The notes under the pieces: generated by a model | The model's database searches: none | The model's input: only the letters and a program-made list of their open reading frames with translations | What the model was told of the DNA's origin: nothing | Shown: in pieces, positions 33,413 through 41,811 of the stretch | Layout: every line of letters begins with the position of its first letter | How positions within the stretch are numbered: position 1 is the first letter of the stretch | Assembly (NCBI RefSeq): GCF_021390935.1 | Contig: NZ_JAJPUI010000007.1 | Span: forward strand, 310,001 to 374,000 | Length of the DNA: 64,000 nucleotides | Reading direction: 5' to 3' | Source: Streptomyces sp. CC228A | GTDB taxonomy: Bacteria; Actinomycetota; Actinomycetes; Streptomycetales; Streptomycetaceae | Translations under genes and position numbers: made by a program

Positions 33413-34480
33413 GTGCTGGAAGTCCCGCTCTGGTTGTGGGGGGCGTTCGCCGCTACGGTGGTGGTGTCGCTGGCGGTGGACCTGCTGTCCCACCGCACCG
33501 CGCACGTCATCCGTTTCAAGGAGGCCGCCGCCTGGAGCGGCCTGTGGGTGAGCCTCGCCCTGATCTTCGGCGCGGTCGTCTTCCTCGTCCTGGGCACCAC
33601 CGCCGGCACCGAGTACACGACGGCCTGGCTGCTGGAGAAGAGCCTGTCGGTGGACAACCTGTTCGTGTTCGCCGTGATCTTCGCCTACTTCAGGGTGCCC
33701 CGCGCCTATCAGCACCGCGTGCTGTTCTTCGGCGTCATCGGTGCCCTCGTCTTCCGCGGCATCTTCCTCTCCCTCGGCGTGGCCGTGGTCAGCCGCTTCA
33801 CCGCCGTGCTGTTCGCCTTCGCCGCGGTGCTCTTCTACAGCACCTACAAGCTCCTCAAGGGCGAGGAGGAGAGCTTCGACCCGGGCAACAGCTTCGCCGT
33901 ACGGATGCTCCGCAAGATCATCCCGGTGCGGGACGAGTACGCCGGGGCGAAGTTCTTCGTCAAGGAGGCCGGGAAGCGGGTGGCGACGCCGCTGCTGGCG
34001 GTGGTCGCCGCGATCGAGGCCGCCGACCTGATCTTCGCCGTCGATAGCGTGCCGGCTGTCCTCGCGGTCAGCGACGACGCGTTCATCGTCTACACCAGCA
34101 ACACGTTCGCCATCCTGGGCCTGCGTGCCCTGTACTTCATGCTCGCCGGCCTGCTGGACCGCTTCCACTACCTCAACAAGGGCCTGGCGATCATCCTCGC
34201 CTTCATCGGGATCAAACTCATCCTCCAGGCATCCCACAAGCTGATCAGCCCCAGCATCCCGGAGATCCCCTCACCGATCAGCCTCGCGGTCATCGTCATC
34301 GTCCTGACAGGCTCCGTGCTGCTCAGCCTCAGAAGGCCCCTCCCAGCAGGCGCGCACCGGAAACGGTCAGGCACAGCGACGCCCTCAGGGCCACCGGTGG
34401 GTGCCCCGGCTGTGCAGGAATCCTGTCGGCCTTGGCGGGTAGGGGATGCCGGCATGCAGGGGCGGTCGGCTGGTCTCTGA
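33413..34480 (+). CDS. TerC-family integral membrane protein
   Basis: A 355-aa protein with about nine membrane helices. Signature residues include LEKSLSVDNLFVFAVIFAYF near residue 75 and AADLIFAVDSVPAVLAVSDD near residue 200; the paired acidic residues within helices are typical of TerC. The family is linked to metal ion export and tellurite resistance in ter clusters, but no other ter genes are here, so manganese or other metal traffic to secreted proteins is more plausible. GTG 33,413 follows AGGG; in-frame GTGs at 33,386-33,404 are alternatives. The last 50 residues are disordered. Confidence 0.88.
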   Translation: MLEVPLWLWGAFAATVVVSLAVDLLSHRTAHVIRFKEAAAWSGLWVSLALIFGAVVFLVLGTTAGTEYTTAWLLEKSLSVDNLFVFAVIFAYFRVPRAYQHRVLFFGVIGALVFRGIFLSLGVAVVSRFTAVLFAFAAVLFYSTYKLLKGEEESFDPGNSFAVRMLRKIIPVRDEYAGAKFFVKEAGKRVATPLLAVVAAIEAADLIFAVDSVPAVLAVSDDAFIVYTSNTFAILGLRALYFMLAGLLDRFHYLNKGLAIILAFIGIKLILQASHKLISPSIPEIPSPISLAVIVIVLTGSVLLSLRRPLPAGAHRKRSGTATPSGPPVGAPAVQESCRPWRVGDAGMQGRSAGL

Positions 34481-34485
34481 AGCTC

Positions 34486-36132
34486 TCAGGGGGCCAGGGC
34501 GCGTACGGTCAGTCCGAGCCCTACGAGGACGACCAGGGCGGAGGTGGCCACCGGTCCGATGCGTGTGGCGGTGCCGACGAGCCGGCGCAGCCGTGGCTGG
34601 TCACCGGCCGCCTTGATGCGGCCTTTGACGTGGAGGAGCAGCAGTCCCGCGAGGGTGAGGGTGGCGGCCATGCCCAGGCCGTAGGCGATGACGAGGAGAA
34701 CACCGAAGGTAGTGCGGCCGAGGGCGACGGCGCCGAGGAGGACGACGAGGGCGGAGGGGCTGGGAACGAGTCCGCCGGCGATGCCCATGCCGATCAAGCC
34801 GGCCTTTCCGGCCGGGCGGAGGGTGTGGGTGTGGGTGTGGGTGTGGGTGTGCCCGGAGGGCGCCTGCTCGTGCGCTCTGCGCGAGGTGGGGACCGGGGCC
34901 GGAGCGGTGAGGACGGGGGTAGCGGCGGGAGCGGATGCCGCCACACCGGTAGGGGCTGCCGTCGGCGGAGCCGGGTGGTGACGTGGCCCGTGCTCGTGGT
35001 GGTCGTGCCCGTGATGGTGGTCGTGGTCGTGCTCGTGGTGGTCGTGCCCATGATGGTGGCCGTGGTGATGGTGGTGGCCGTGGGCGGGTTTGTTGCGGAG
35101 GGCTCCGGTCAGAAGCCACAGGCCGATGCCGGTGACGATGAGCCCGCTGGTCGTGCCGAGCCAGGCCAGGACGGATTCGCCGGCGAGGTGGGTGGCGGCG
35201 GGGAGAGCGAGGCCAAGAATCAGGACGCCTGCGGTGTGGGTGAGGGTGACCGTCGCGCCGACGGTGACGGCGTCACGGCGGGTTCCGCGGCGTCCGGCGA
35301 GGTACGCGGCCATGATCGTCTTGCCGTGGCCGGGCAGGAGAGCGTGGGAGGCCCCCAGAACGATGGCGAGAAGAAGGGCGAGGAGGCCGACGGGAAGGGT
35401 GAGCTCGTGCCGGGAGACGAGCGCGTCGAACCAGCTCGTGATCCGGTCGGCAGGTGTCCCTGCCGGGCCGGCGGCGGGCGTGGTGGTGTCGGTGGTGCCG
35501 TCGGCGGGGGTGGTGTGCAGTTCGGCCGTGCGCTGGTCCAGCGGGGTGGCGAGCGGGTCCGGCGGGTAGCGGCGGAGCTCCTGTGTGGGGGAGGTGGTGG
35601 GAAGCAGGGTTCCGGTGATGCGCAGGCCCATGCCTTTGGCTGTGATCTCCCGCCATCCGATGCGGGTGGTGTCGTAGCGGGTGTCGACCCTGATACCGCC
35701 GCCGCGCCCGAGCGGGGCGGGAGCGGTGTAGGTGCAGGTGAGGCGGCTGGTTTTCAGTCCCGCTTCGCCGGGTTCCCAGGTGAGTCGCGCGGCCCCGGGG
35801 ATCCAGCGTGCGGGGCCTGCAGGTGTGTGCAGGTGGAGTTGCCCGGCCAGGGCTGTACAGGTGGTGCGGGCATACCGCGTGGTTTCGTCGCGGGTGAGGG
35901 CGTTGTCGCGGTCGGTGTCGATGAGGGGACGCTCTTGGAGGGCGGCGATTTCGGCGCGGTCGACGATGACGGTGGCGTCGATGCGGTCCGGGTGCAGGGT
36001 CAGGCCGGTGTGGTAGTTGACGGTGAAGTTGCCCAGCGGGTGGGCCGGAGCGGCGGCCGCGGCCGGGGTGGTGAGGCTGCAGAGGGCGGTGAGCAGGCCG
36101 GCGGCGGTGAGGGCGCGGTGGGCTGGGTTCAT
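34486..36132 (-). CDS. NicO/RcnA-like metal transporter with His-rich loops
   Basis: A 548-aa protein. A signal peptide ends near AAAAAPAHPLGNF. An exported domain (to about residue 235) precedes the transporter core with HALLPGHGKTIMAAYL, the NicO motif for nickel/cobalt, and GLVPSPSALVVLLGAVALG. Two histidine clusters, a long one around residues 350-385 and a THTHTHTHT run near 440, probably collect metal. ATG 36,132 overlaps the TPR gene stop. Ni, Co or another divalent metal is inferred. Confidence 0.85.
   Translation of the reverse strand: MNPAHRALTAAGLLTALCSLTTPAAAAAPAHPLGNFTVNYHTGLTLHPDRIDATVIVDRAEIAALQERPLIDTDRDNALTRDETTRYARTTCTALAGQLHLHTPAGPARWIPGAARLTWEPGEAGLKTSRLTCTYTAPAPLGRGGGIRVDTRYDTTRIGWREITAKGMGLRITGTLLPTTSPTQELRRYPPDPLATPLDQRTAELHTTPADGTTDTTTPAAGPAGTPADRITSWFDALVSRHELTLPVGLLALLLAIVLGASHALLPGHGKTIMAAYLAGRRGTRRDAVTVGATVTLTHTAGVLILGLALPAATHLAGESVLAWLGTTSGLIVTGIGLWLLTGALRNKPAHGHHHHHGHHHGHDHHEHDHDHHHGHDHHEHGPRHHPAPPTAAPTGVAASAPAATPVLTAPAPVPTSRRAHEQAPSGHTHTHTHTHTLRPAGKAGLIGMGIAGGLVPSPSALVVLLGAVALGRTTFGVLLVIAYGLGMAATLTLAGLLLLHVKGRIKAAGDQPRLRRLVGTATRIGPVATSALVVLVGLGLTVRALAP
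34821..34850 (+). repeat. Hexanucleotide repeat coding for alternating His-Thr
   Basis: Five copies of GGGTGT on this strand encode the THTHTHTHT run of the metal transporter on the other strand. Length changes here would alter histidine number without shifting the frame. Confidence 0.85.
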
Positions 36133-37463
36133 GGGTGCGTGCCGATTCGCTTGTCCAGGGCACGCGCGTGGGCGGCGTGCAGCGGGTTGAGTGCGGGGGC
36201 CGGGCCGAGTGCCGCCTTGAGGTCGGTTGCGGCGGCCGTTTTGTTGCCCAGTGCGTGGTGGATGGCGGCTCGGTGGTAGCGCCACAGTGCCTGCCGGGTG
36301 CCGAGCGCGAGGGCTTGGTCGGCGTGTTCGAGGGCTTCGCGGTGCCGGCCGGCGCGGTGCAGGGCCCAGGCGTAGGCGTCGTGGACGGCGACGAACGGCC
36401 GCTCGCGCAGAGCTTGTTCGGCCATGATTACGGAACGTTGGGGGCTGCCGTGGTCGGCTTCGAAGAGGATGGCATCGGTATCCGGCGGCCCGCCGGCGGA
36501 GACGCGGAGGGTGTCCTGGGCCCGGAGCAGCGTGAACGGGGCTTCGGCCTGTTCCTCGTGTCCCAGAGCCTGGTGCGTCTCGCCGAGGGCGAGCAGCAGG
36601 TGCGGCAGGGGTGCGATGTCCGTCGCGCGCTGCCAGTCGGCGCGTGCCTGATTTGGCTGGCCGAGAGCGGCGTGGGCGCGGGCTCGGGCGTCGAGAAGGG
36701 CGGGGTCGGCCGGTGCCTTGCGCAGCCCCTGGTCGGCTTCCTTCAGCGCCAGGCGGGCGTCGCCGTCCTCGAGGGCGATGCCGGACAGGCAGGCGTGGGC
36801 GAAGGCACGTTCGCTGTCGGTGGTGGCCGCGGTCAGGGAGCGCCGCATCAGTTCGGCAGCTCGCTTGGTGCTGCCGCGCAGCTCGAAGACGTAGGAGGCG
36901 CGGGCCAGGGATGCGGCATCGGGCCGCAGGTCGTTCATCTTCTGCACGGCCTGCTCCGCTTCGCGGTACTGGCCGAGCTGGGTGTGGGCGTCGGCCAGGA
37001 CCCCGTACGCGGCCGGGTTGTAGGGGTCGCTGGTGAGGGCCTTGTTGGCCCAGGTGTGTGCAGTGGTGAAGTCGTGGCGGGCGGCGGCGAGCGCGGCCAT
37101 GCCGGTTTCGGCGCCGGTGTTGCCACGGGCCTGGAGCGCGAGGGAGCGGCGCAGGGCCTTCTCGGCTGTGGCGTAGAGGGCGGGGTCGGCCGTGGTGCGT
37201 GCCTGCTCGACGTGGGCCATGCCGAGGGCCGACCAGGCGTTCCAGTCGCCCGGCAGACGCTCCAGGCGCGCGGTCAGGGCCTGGACCGTGCCAGCGGGCC
37301 TGGCCCCGGCGGTTGCTGGAACGGTGGCTGCGGGCGGGCTGGGACTGCCGGGGTCGATGAGGACGGCGCCGGCGGCGAACATCGCGGTGCCCAGCGCAAG
37401 GGTGACAGCGACGGCTTTCAGTCTGCGACGGCGGTGCGGGGGCGTGTGCGGATCATGATGCAT
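36129..37463 (-). CDS. Tetratricopeptide-repeat protein, membrane-anchored
   Basis: A 444-aa protein with an N-terminal anchor (KAVAVTLALGTAMFAAGAVL) after a basic start. It has at least eight TPR-like units, for example NAWSALGMAHVEQARTT, NPAAYGVLADAHTQLGQY and AVHDAYAWALHRAGRHREAL. TPRs bind proteins. The gene is the first of an operon with the NicO transporter and lies downstream of DUF4331, a trio often seen together in actinobacteria. A chaperone role for the DUF4331 protein or transporter is inferred. Confidence 0.85.
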   Translation of the reverse strand: MHHDPHTPPHRRRRLKAVAVTLALGTAMFAAGAVLIDPGSPSPPAATVPATAGARPAGTVQALTARLERLPGDWNAWSALGMAHVEQARTTADPALYATAEKALRRSLALQARGNTGAETGMAALAAARHDFTTAHTWANKALTSDPYNPAAYGVLADAHTQLGQYREAEQAVQKMNDLRPDAASLARASYVFELRGSTKRAAELMRRSLTAATTDSERAFAHACLSGIALEDGDARLALKEADQGLRKAPADPALLDARARAHAALGQPNQARADWQRATDIAPLPHLLLALGETHQALGHEEQAEAPFTLLRAQDTLRVSAGGPPDTDAILFEADHGSPQRSVIMAEQALRERPFVAVHDAYAWALHRAGRHREALEHADQALALGTRQALWRYHRAAIHHALGNKTAAATDLKAALGPAPALNPLHAAHARALDKRIGTHP

Positions 37464-37497
37464 CGATGAGGGGTGCCTGTTCTGCGTGAGGTGACGC

Positions 37498-37535
37498 GCT
37501 CCGGGGCCGGATGGGAAGTGGTCCGGCCCCGGAGC
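37498..37535 (-). terminator. Terminator after the DUF4331 gene
   Basis: A 14-base stem built on CTCCGGGGCCGGA and its complement, with a 10-base loop, separates the DUF4331 stop from the TPR gene start. Confidence 0.7.
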
Positions 37536-37558
37536 CCTAAGGGAAGGGTGGCGTCACA

Positions 37559-39109
37559 TCAGGCGCGGTTGCGGCGGCGCATCCGCCATCCGGCCGCCGC
37601 GAGCAGGACAGCCCCTACGCCGCCGAGGGAGGCCGCCGACTTCTCCTTGCCCATGGCCATGCCGGACGGTCCGCTGTTGACGGACTTGGTGTGCGGCAGG
37701 GCCAGGTAGGGGAACGAGGTGCCGAAGGGGACCTCGTTGGCGTTGACCTTGTCGCCGTCGGCGAGTGCGGGGACGAGCTGCCCGGTCTGGGCGGCGCCTT
37801 CGACGGCCTGGAGAGAGATGTCGATGACGTCGTCGGTCAGGCGGCGTCCGTTGGGGAATCCGGCCAGGTCGCCGGCGAGGACGCCGTACCGGTTCGGGTT
37901 CGCGGCCGGGGGTACGGCCATGTTCAGGCGCAGTTCCTCCGCGGGGACGATCTTGCGGAGATTTGCGTCGCGGTTGAGGCGGTGGGCGTTGAGGTCGGCC
38001 TGGATCGACCCGCACGCCTTGCAGATCCCGGTGAGGTAGATCTCGAACAGGTCGTTGCGCGGGGCGGGCGGGGCGGGGACGCCGTAGACCTGCTGGATCA
38101 GCTTGGGCAGGATCGGGTCGAGGACCTTGTCGACGACCGGCTGGACGGTGCGGTCCTGGTCGGGGTTGAGGGTGTTGAAGGCGTCCTTGAACTTCAGCGG
38201 GACGACGACCTCGTTCACCAGCGGGTTGCCCAGGCGGGAGACCTGCTTCCACTGGTCGCCGTGTCCGGTGCGGGAGTCGGATACCTGGACGCCCTTGCGG
38301 TCGGTCGTCGACCAGATACCCACCACCGGGTTCCGCGACGGGTTGTAGTTGAGCGCGAGGTGCTTCTTGGGGATCTGCAGGGCGACGGAGTTGACGTTGT
38401 AGCCGGCCAGGGTGTCCTGCCCGCGCTCGGACAGGTCCCCGCCGTACAGCAAGTCGAAGACCCTCAGGTCGGCGAAGAACGGGTCCTCGGCCTGACCGGC
38501 GAACGCCTTCCCGCCGCCCGGCAGGGAACGCACGGCCTGGGCACGCAGCGAGGCGTAGTTCGGCATCGAGGCCGGCCCCACCCGCGACGGTGCGGCGGGC
38601 ACGTTGGACAGCAGGACCCTGCTCTTGCCGTGGCGGGTTTCGGTGAGGTCGTAGACCTGCCGGAAGTTCAGGTCCGCGTCGTCGAGGGTGGTGACGGGGC
38701 CGGTGTTGTAGAGGAACTGGTTGGCGGCGTCGCGGATCTGGTTCTTGAACCGCCAGGTGTAGGTGACGTCGGCGTTGCCGTCACCCGTGTTGTCGATCTT
38801 GATGTTGTAGCGGAGGTCCTCGCCGAAGGCGTAGAAGTTCGGTCCGCCGTTGGGCTCCTCGAACGGGATCCAGTTCGCCAGCAGGGTGACGGTGTCACTC
38901 TTGTCGGGGCTGGTGAACGCGTACACGTCGGTGTTGTCGGCGCGCGGGTCGCCGGCGATCAGCGGCGCCTCGCGGTGGCTGGAGGCGGAGCTGACGCCGG
39001 GGCCGAGGGTGAGGACGGCCATGGCGGTCGCGAGCGCGCCGGAGCCGAGGACGAGCAGGGAGTGGTCCAGCATCCGGCGCCGGCCGGACGCCGTGGAGGT
39101 TGCCTTCAC
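37559..39109 (-). CDS. DUF4331 exported protein
   Basis: A 516-aa protein with the family opening SSHREAPLIAGDPRADNTDV after a signal region near residue 45. Further DUF4331 features are DVYAFTSPDKSDTVTLLANW, YTWRFKNQI and, late in the protein, RLTDDVIDISLQAVEG. A C-terminal helix plus RRRNRA looks like a wall or membrane anchor. Function is unknown. GTG 39,109 is the most likely start; ATG 39,073 is an alternative. Confidence 0.88.
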   Translation of the reverse strand: MKATSTASGRRRMLDHSLLVLGSGALATAMAVLTLGPGVSSASSHREAPLIAGDPRADNTDVYAFTSPDKSDTVTLLANWIPFEEPNGGPNFYAFGEDLRYNIKIDNTGDGNADVTYTWRFKNQIRDAANQFLYNTGPVTTLDDADLNFRQVYDLTETRHGKSRVLLSNVPAAPSRVGPASMPNYASLRAQAVRSLPGGGKAFAGQAEDPFFADLRVFDLLYGGDLSERGQDTLAGYNVNSVALQIPKKHLALNYNPSRNPVVGIWSTTDRKGVQVSDSRTGHGDQWKQVSRLGNPLVNEVVVPLKFKDAFNTLNPDQDRTVQPVVDKVLDPILPKLIQQVYGVPAPPAPRNDLFEIYLTGICKACGSIQADLNAHRLNRDANLRKIVPAEELRLNMAVPPAANPNRYGVLAGDLAGFPNGRRLTDDVIDISLQAVEGAAQTGQLVPALADGDKVNANEVPFGTSFPYLALPHTKSVNSGPSGMAMGKEKSAASLGGVGAVLLAAAGWRMRRRNRA

Positions 39110-40047
39110 GAAGAGGTGCTTCCTTCCCAGCAGGGTGCGCACCGGGCCCGGCCTGATGAGGCGGGCGGCGGTGCCGCTACGGGCTTGTGCGGGTGGCGGT
39201 CGGCACCGCGGCGAACGAGGGGTTCGCACTGCCCGGGCAGGGTCAGGAAAGGCAACGGGGACTGACCAAGGTCCGGACACACCATCGCGCAGGGCTGCGC
39301 AGGGCGAAGGAAACCACGCCCGGGCGACGCCGCGCGCCCACCCGCGACCCGCGGCTGGCGTGTCCGGAACCGCGGAAAGGGCGATCTCGCAGGTCAGAGG
39401 ATTGCCTGCTCCGGCTTCGAGTCACGGGCGACACACAGCATCAGCCTTAGCCCGAATGAGCCAACAACCCTTTACTGCAACCTAATTGCAACAGCGCATT
39501 AGTTGTGATGGACGCGCCCGTCACTTGCCGTGGCCACTCCGATGGCCCCTGACGTCCACAGGGCCCAGAGGTGAAGGCGGTCGTCCGATCGCTGCCATCG
39601 GCCAGCGGCGGCGTTGTGCCGTGAAGCGGGTGCTGTCGCATTCGGGACCGGGCAAGGCTGGGCTGTCCGCTCGCGCGGGCAGGCGCGCGGCCTGGGCGGG
39701 CTGGGTGTCCAGGACTGCCGCAAGAGAGCGGGGCAGAACCTCCTGCCAGCCCAGCAGCCGCAGCCCGCGTACCCCGCTGCCGTCCCGGCAGATCTCAAGC
39801 CCCGCACAGTCCGTGGACTGCCATTTCTCGTCCGTAACCACGACCACACCGTCACCACCAGCAGCGCCACACCCACCGGCCGGTGGCCCGGCGCGCTGCC
39901 GGTCCCACCCGGATGGCGCAGCCCGGGCCGGCGCCCTTGGGCCAGGCGGGTGGCATCCGCCCCGGGCACCCGTCCCCTGCGGCGACGGTGACGAATCCAT
40001 CACGAGACCTGGGCCAACCTGGCCCGGGCCCCGATGAAGGAGTGAAC
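39110..40047. other. Long intergenic region, no supported gene
   Basis: About 940 bases between two divergently oriented genes. Overlapping frames on both strands (for example 39,521-40,003 minus) show no recognisable domain and random-looking composition. An unusually AT-rich patch at about 39,446-39,512 has a GCAAC direct repeat and imperfect inverted TAAT/ATTA sequences, possibly a promoter or protein-binding site. ATG 40,048 has a GAAGGAG site. Confidence 0.5.
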
Positions 40048-40917
40048 ATGCGCAACCGGACCGTGACCGCGGCTTCCGCGGTAGTCCTGGCCGCCCTGTG
40101 CGCGGCGCCCGCGCTGGCGGCGTCCGACACGGCCGCCAAGACGCTGCCCGCCCACGACCACAAGGCCCTGCACGCCATCGGACTGACCGGCGACCAGCGC
40201 CTCGTCGAGTTCGACGTCCACAAGCCCTCCAAGACCTGGTCGCTGGGCAAGGTGTCGGGGCTGTCCGGCGACACCAAGCTCGTCGGGATCGACTTCCGCG
40301 TCCAGAACGAGAAGCTCTACGGCGTCGGCGACAAGGGCGGCATCTACACCCTGAACACCACCAACGCCAAGGCCATGAAGGTCTCCCAGCTGACGGTGGC
40401 CCTGGCCGGCAGCACGTTCGGCGTGGACTTCAACCCCGCCGCCAACCGGCTTCGCGTCATCTCCAACACCGGACAGAACCTGCGTCACAACATCGACGAC
40501 GCGGCCGCCCCGCTGGCCACGATCGTCGACGGCACCCTGACCAACCCGACCATGCCGCCGTCGACCGCGATGGGGGTGACCGGCGCCGCGTACACCAACA
40601 ACGATCTGAACGCCGCGACCGCGACGACACTGTTCGACCTCGACACGATGGCCGACCGCATCTCGCTGCAGTCTCCCGCCAACGCCGGCACCCTGGCTCC
40701 CACCGGGAACCTCGGTGTGGACGCCGCTCTCGACGCGGGCTTCGACATCTACTCCGACCCCAGGACCGGTATGAACCACGGTTTCGCGGCCATCGGCACC
40801 GGCGGGGCTTACCGCCTCTACGCGGTCGACGTGCTGACCGGCAAGGCCACCGGCAAGGGCGCCTTCCCGAAGACGCACCAGGTCACCGACCTGGCCCTGC
40901 CCGTCAACCAGAAGTAA
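40048..40917 (+). CDS. DUF4394 exported protein
   Basis: A 289-aa protein with a signal peptide ending ALAASDT. Repeated blocks are LHAIGLTGDQRLVEFDVHKP, LVGIDFRVQNEKLYGVGDKG and FGVDFNPAANRLRVIS, the DUF4394 propeller-like pattern. Function is unknown. It is convergent with the fasciclin gene across a very stable hairpin. In other actinobacteria it often neighbours DUF4331 and fasciclin genes. Confidence 0.88.
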   Translation: MRNRTVTAASAVVLAALCAAPALAASDTAAKTLPAHDHKALHAIGLTGDQRLVEFDVHKPSKTWSLGKVSGLSGDTKLVGIDFRVQNEKLYGVGDKGGIYTLNTTNAKAMKVSQLTVALAGSTFGVDFNPAANRLRVISNTGQNLRHNIDDAAAPLATIVDGTLTNPTMPPSTAMGVTGAAYTNNDLNAATATTLFDLDTMADRISLQSPANAGTLAPTGNLGVDAALDAGFDIYSDPRTGMNHGFAAIGTGGAYRLYAVDVLTGKATGKGAFPKTHQVTDLALPVNQK

Positions 40918-40995
40918 TCCGCCGCCGGTCGGGCGAGGCGCAGCACCCTGCTGCGCCAGGCCCGAGCGGGTTCTGCTGGCGTGCGGCGGTCAGGC

Positions 40996-41040
40996 CGGTG
41001 GCCCTGTACCCGTCCGAGGAGGACGGGTACAGGGCCACCG
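40996..41040. terminator. Bidirectional terminator
   Basis: A 20-base perfect stem (starting CGGTGGCCCTGTACCC) with loop GAGGA lies between the convergent DUF4394 and fasciclin genes. It can stop transcription from both sides. Confidence 0.88.
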
Positions 41041-41066
41041 TGGCTTGCGGACCTCGTGCGAAGGAT

Positions 41067-41717
41067 CTACTTCGGCATGAGGACGGTGTCGATGATGTAG
41101 ACGTTGGCGTTGGCGGTCTTGACGTTGCCGCAGACCACGTTGGCGGTGCCGTTGACCTTGTAGGACTCGCCGGATCCGGTGGTGGTGACCATGCCCTTCT
41201 GGAGGGTCTCGAAGCTGCCGTTCTCCAGCTGCTGCGGGGTGAGCTTCTGGCCGACGACGTGGTACGTGAGGATCTTGGTGAGCATCGCCTTGTCGGCGAG
41301 GACCTTGTCGAGGTCGGCCTTCGGGATCTTCGCGAAGGCGTCGTTCGTCGGGGCGAAGACCGTGATGTCCTTGGCGTTGTTCAGGGTGTCCACCAGGCCG
41401 GCCTGCTTGACCGCGGTCACCAGGGTGGACAGGGCCGGGTTGTTGGACGCGGCGGTGGCGACGGGGTCCTTGGCCATGCCGTCGAAGGAGCCCGCGCCCT
41501 CCTTCGGGACGCCCGCGCAGGCGGGGCCGAACGGCTGGTCGCCGGTCATGCTGTCGCCTGCCGGGGTGCTCTCGCCGGTCTTCGCGGCGTCCTCGGCGGT
41601 CGCGCTCGGGGCGGCCTTGGTGTCGCTGCCGGAGTCGGAGCACGCGGCCAGGGACAGAGGCAGCATCGCTGCGGCGGCGACGGCGATCGCGGTACGGCGG
41701 ATCTTCATGCTGTTCAT
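41067..41717 (-). CDS. Fasciclin-domain lipoprotein (MPT83/MPT70-like)
   Basis: A 216-aa protein with lipobox LSLAAC (Cys26) and a Ser/Thr/Ala linker. One FAS1 domain (about residues 70-216) has DPVATAASNNPALSTL, ITVFAPTNDAFAKIP, LTYHVVGQKL and VYIIDTVLMPK. Length and order match mycobacterial MPT83. It probably sits on the outer face of the membrane and binds other proteins or lipids. It is 94 bases downstream of the molybdopterin enzyme gene. Confidence 0.92.
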   Translation of the reverse strand: MNSMKIRRTAIAVAAAAMLPLSLAACSDSGSDTKAAPSATAEDAAKTGESTPAGDSMTGDQPFGPACAGVPKEGAGSFDGMAKDPVATAASNNPALSTLVTAVKQAGLVDTLNNAKDITVFAPTNDAFAKIPKADLDKVLADKAMLTKILTYHVVGQKLTPQQLENGSFETLQKGMVTTTGSGESYKVNGTANVVCGNVKTANANVYIIDTVLMPK

Positions 41718-41811
41718 GATCGGTAGCTCCTTGAAGGGCTTCTCAAAGGGGGGATGCTTCAGGTGGTTGGTTGTGCTGCCCGGGCCGGCCGGCATGCCGG
41801 GGCCGGGTGGT

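Noticed and set aside
33413..34480. Tellurite resistance locus
   Set aside because: TerC alone, without TerA/B/D/E/Z, is not evidence for tellurite resistance.
34821..34850. CRISPR-like repeat
   Set aside because: It is a short hexanucleotide run inside a coding region with no spacers.
39521..40003. Minus-strand gene in the long intergenic region
   Set aside because: No recognisable domain, and competing frames on both strands have similar length and random composition.
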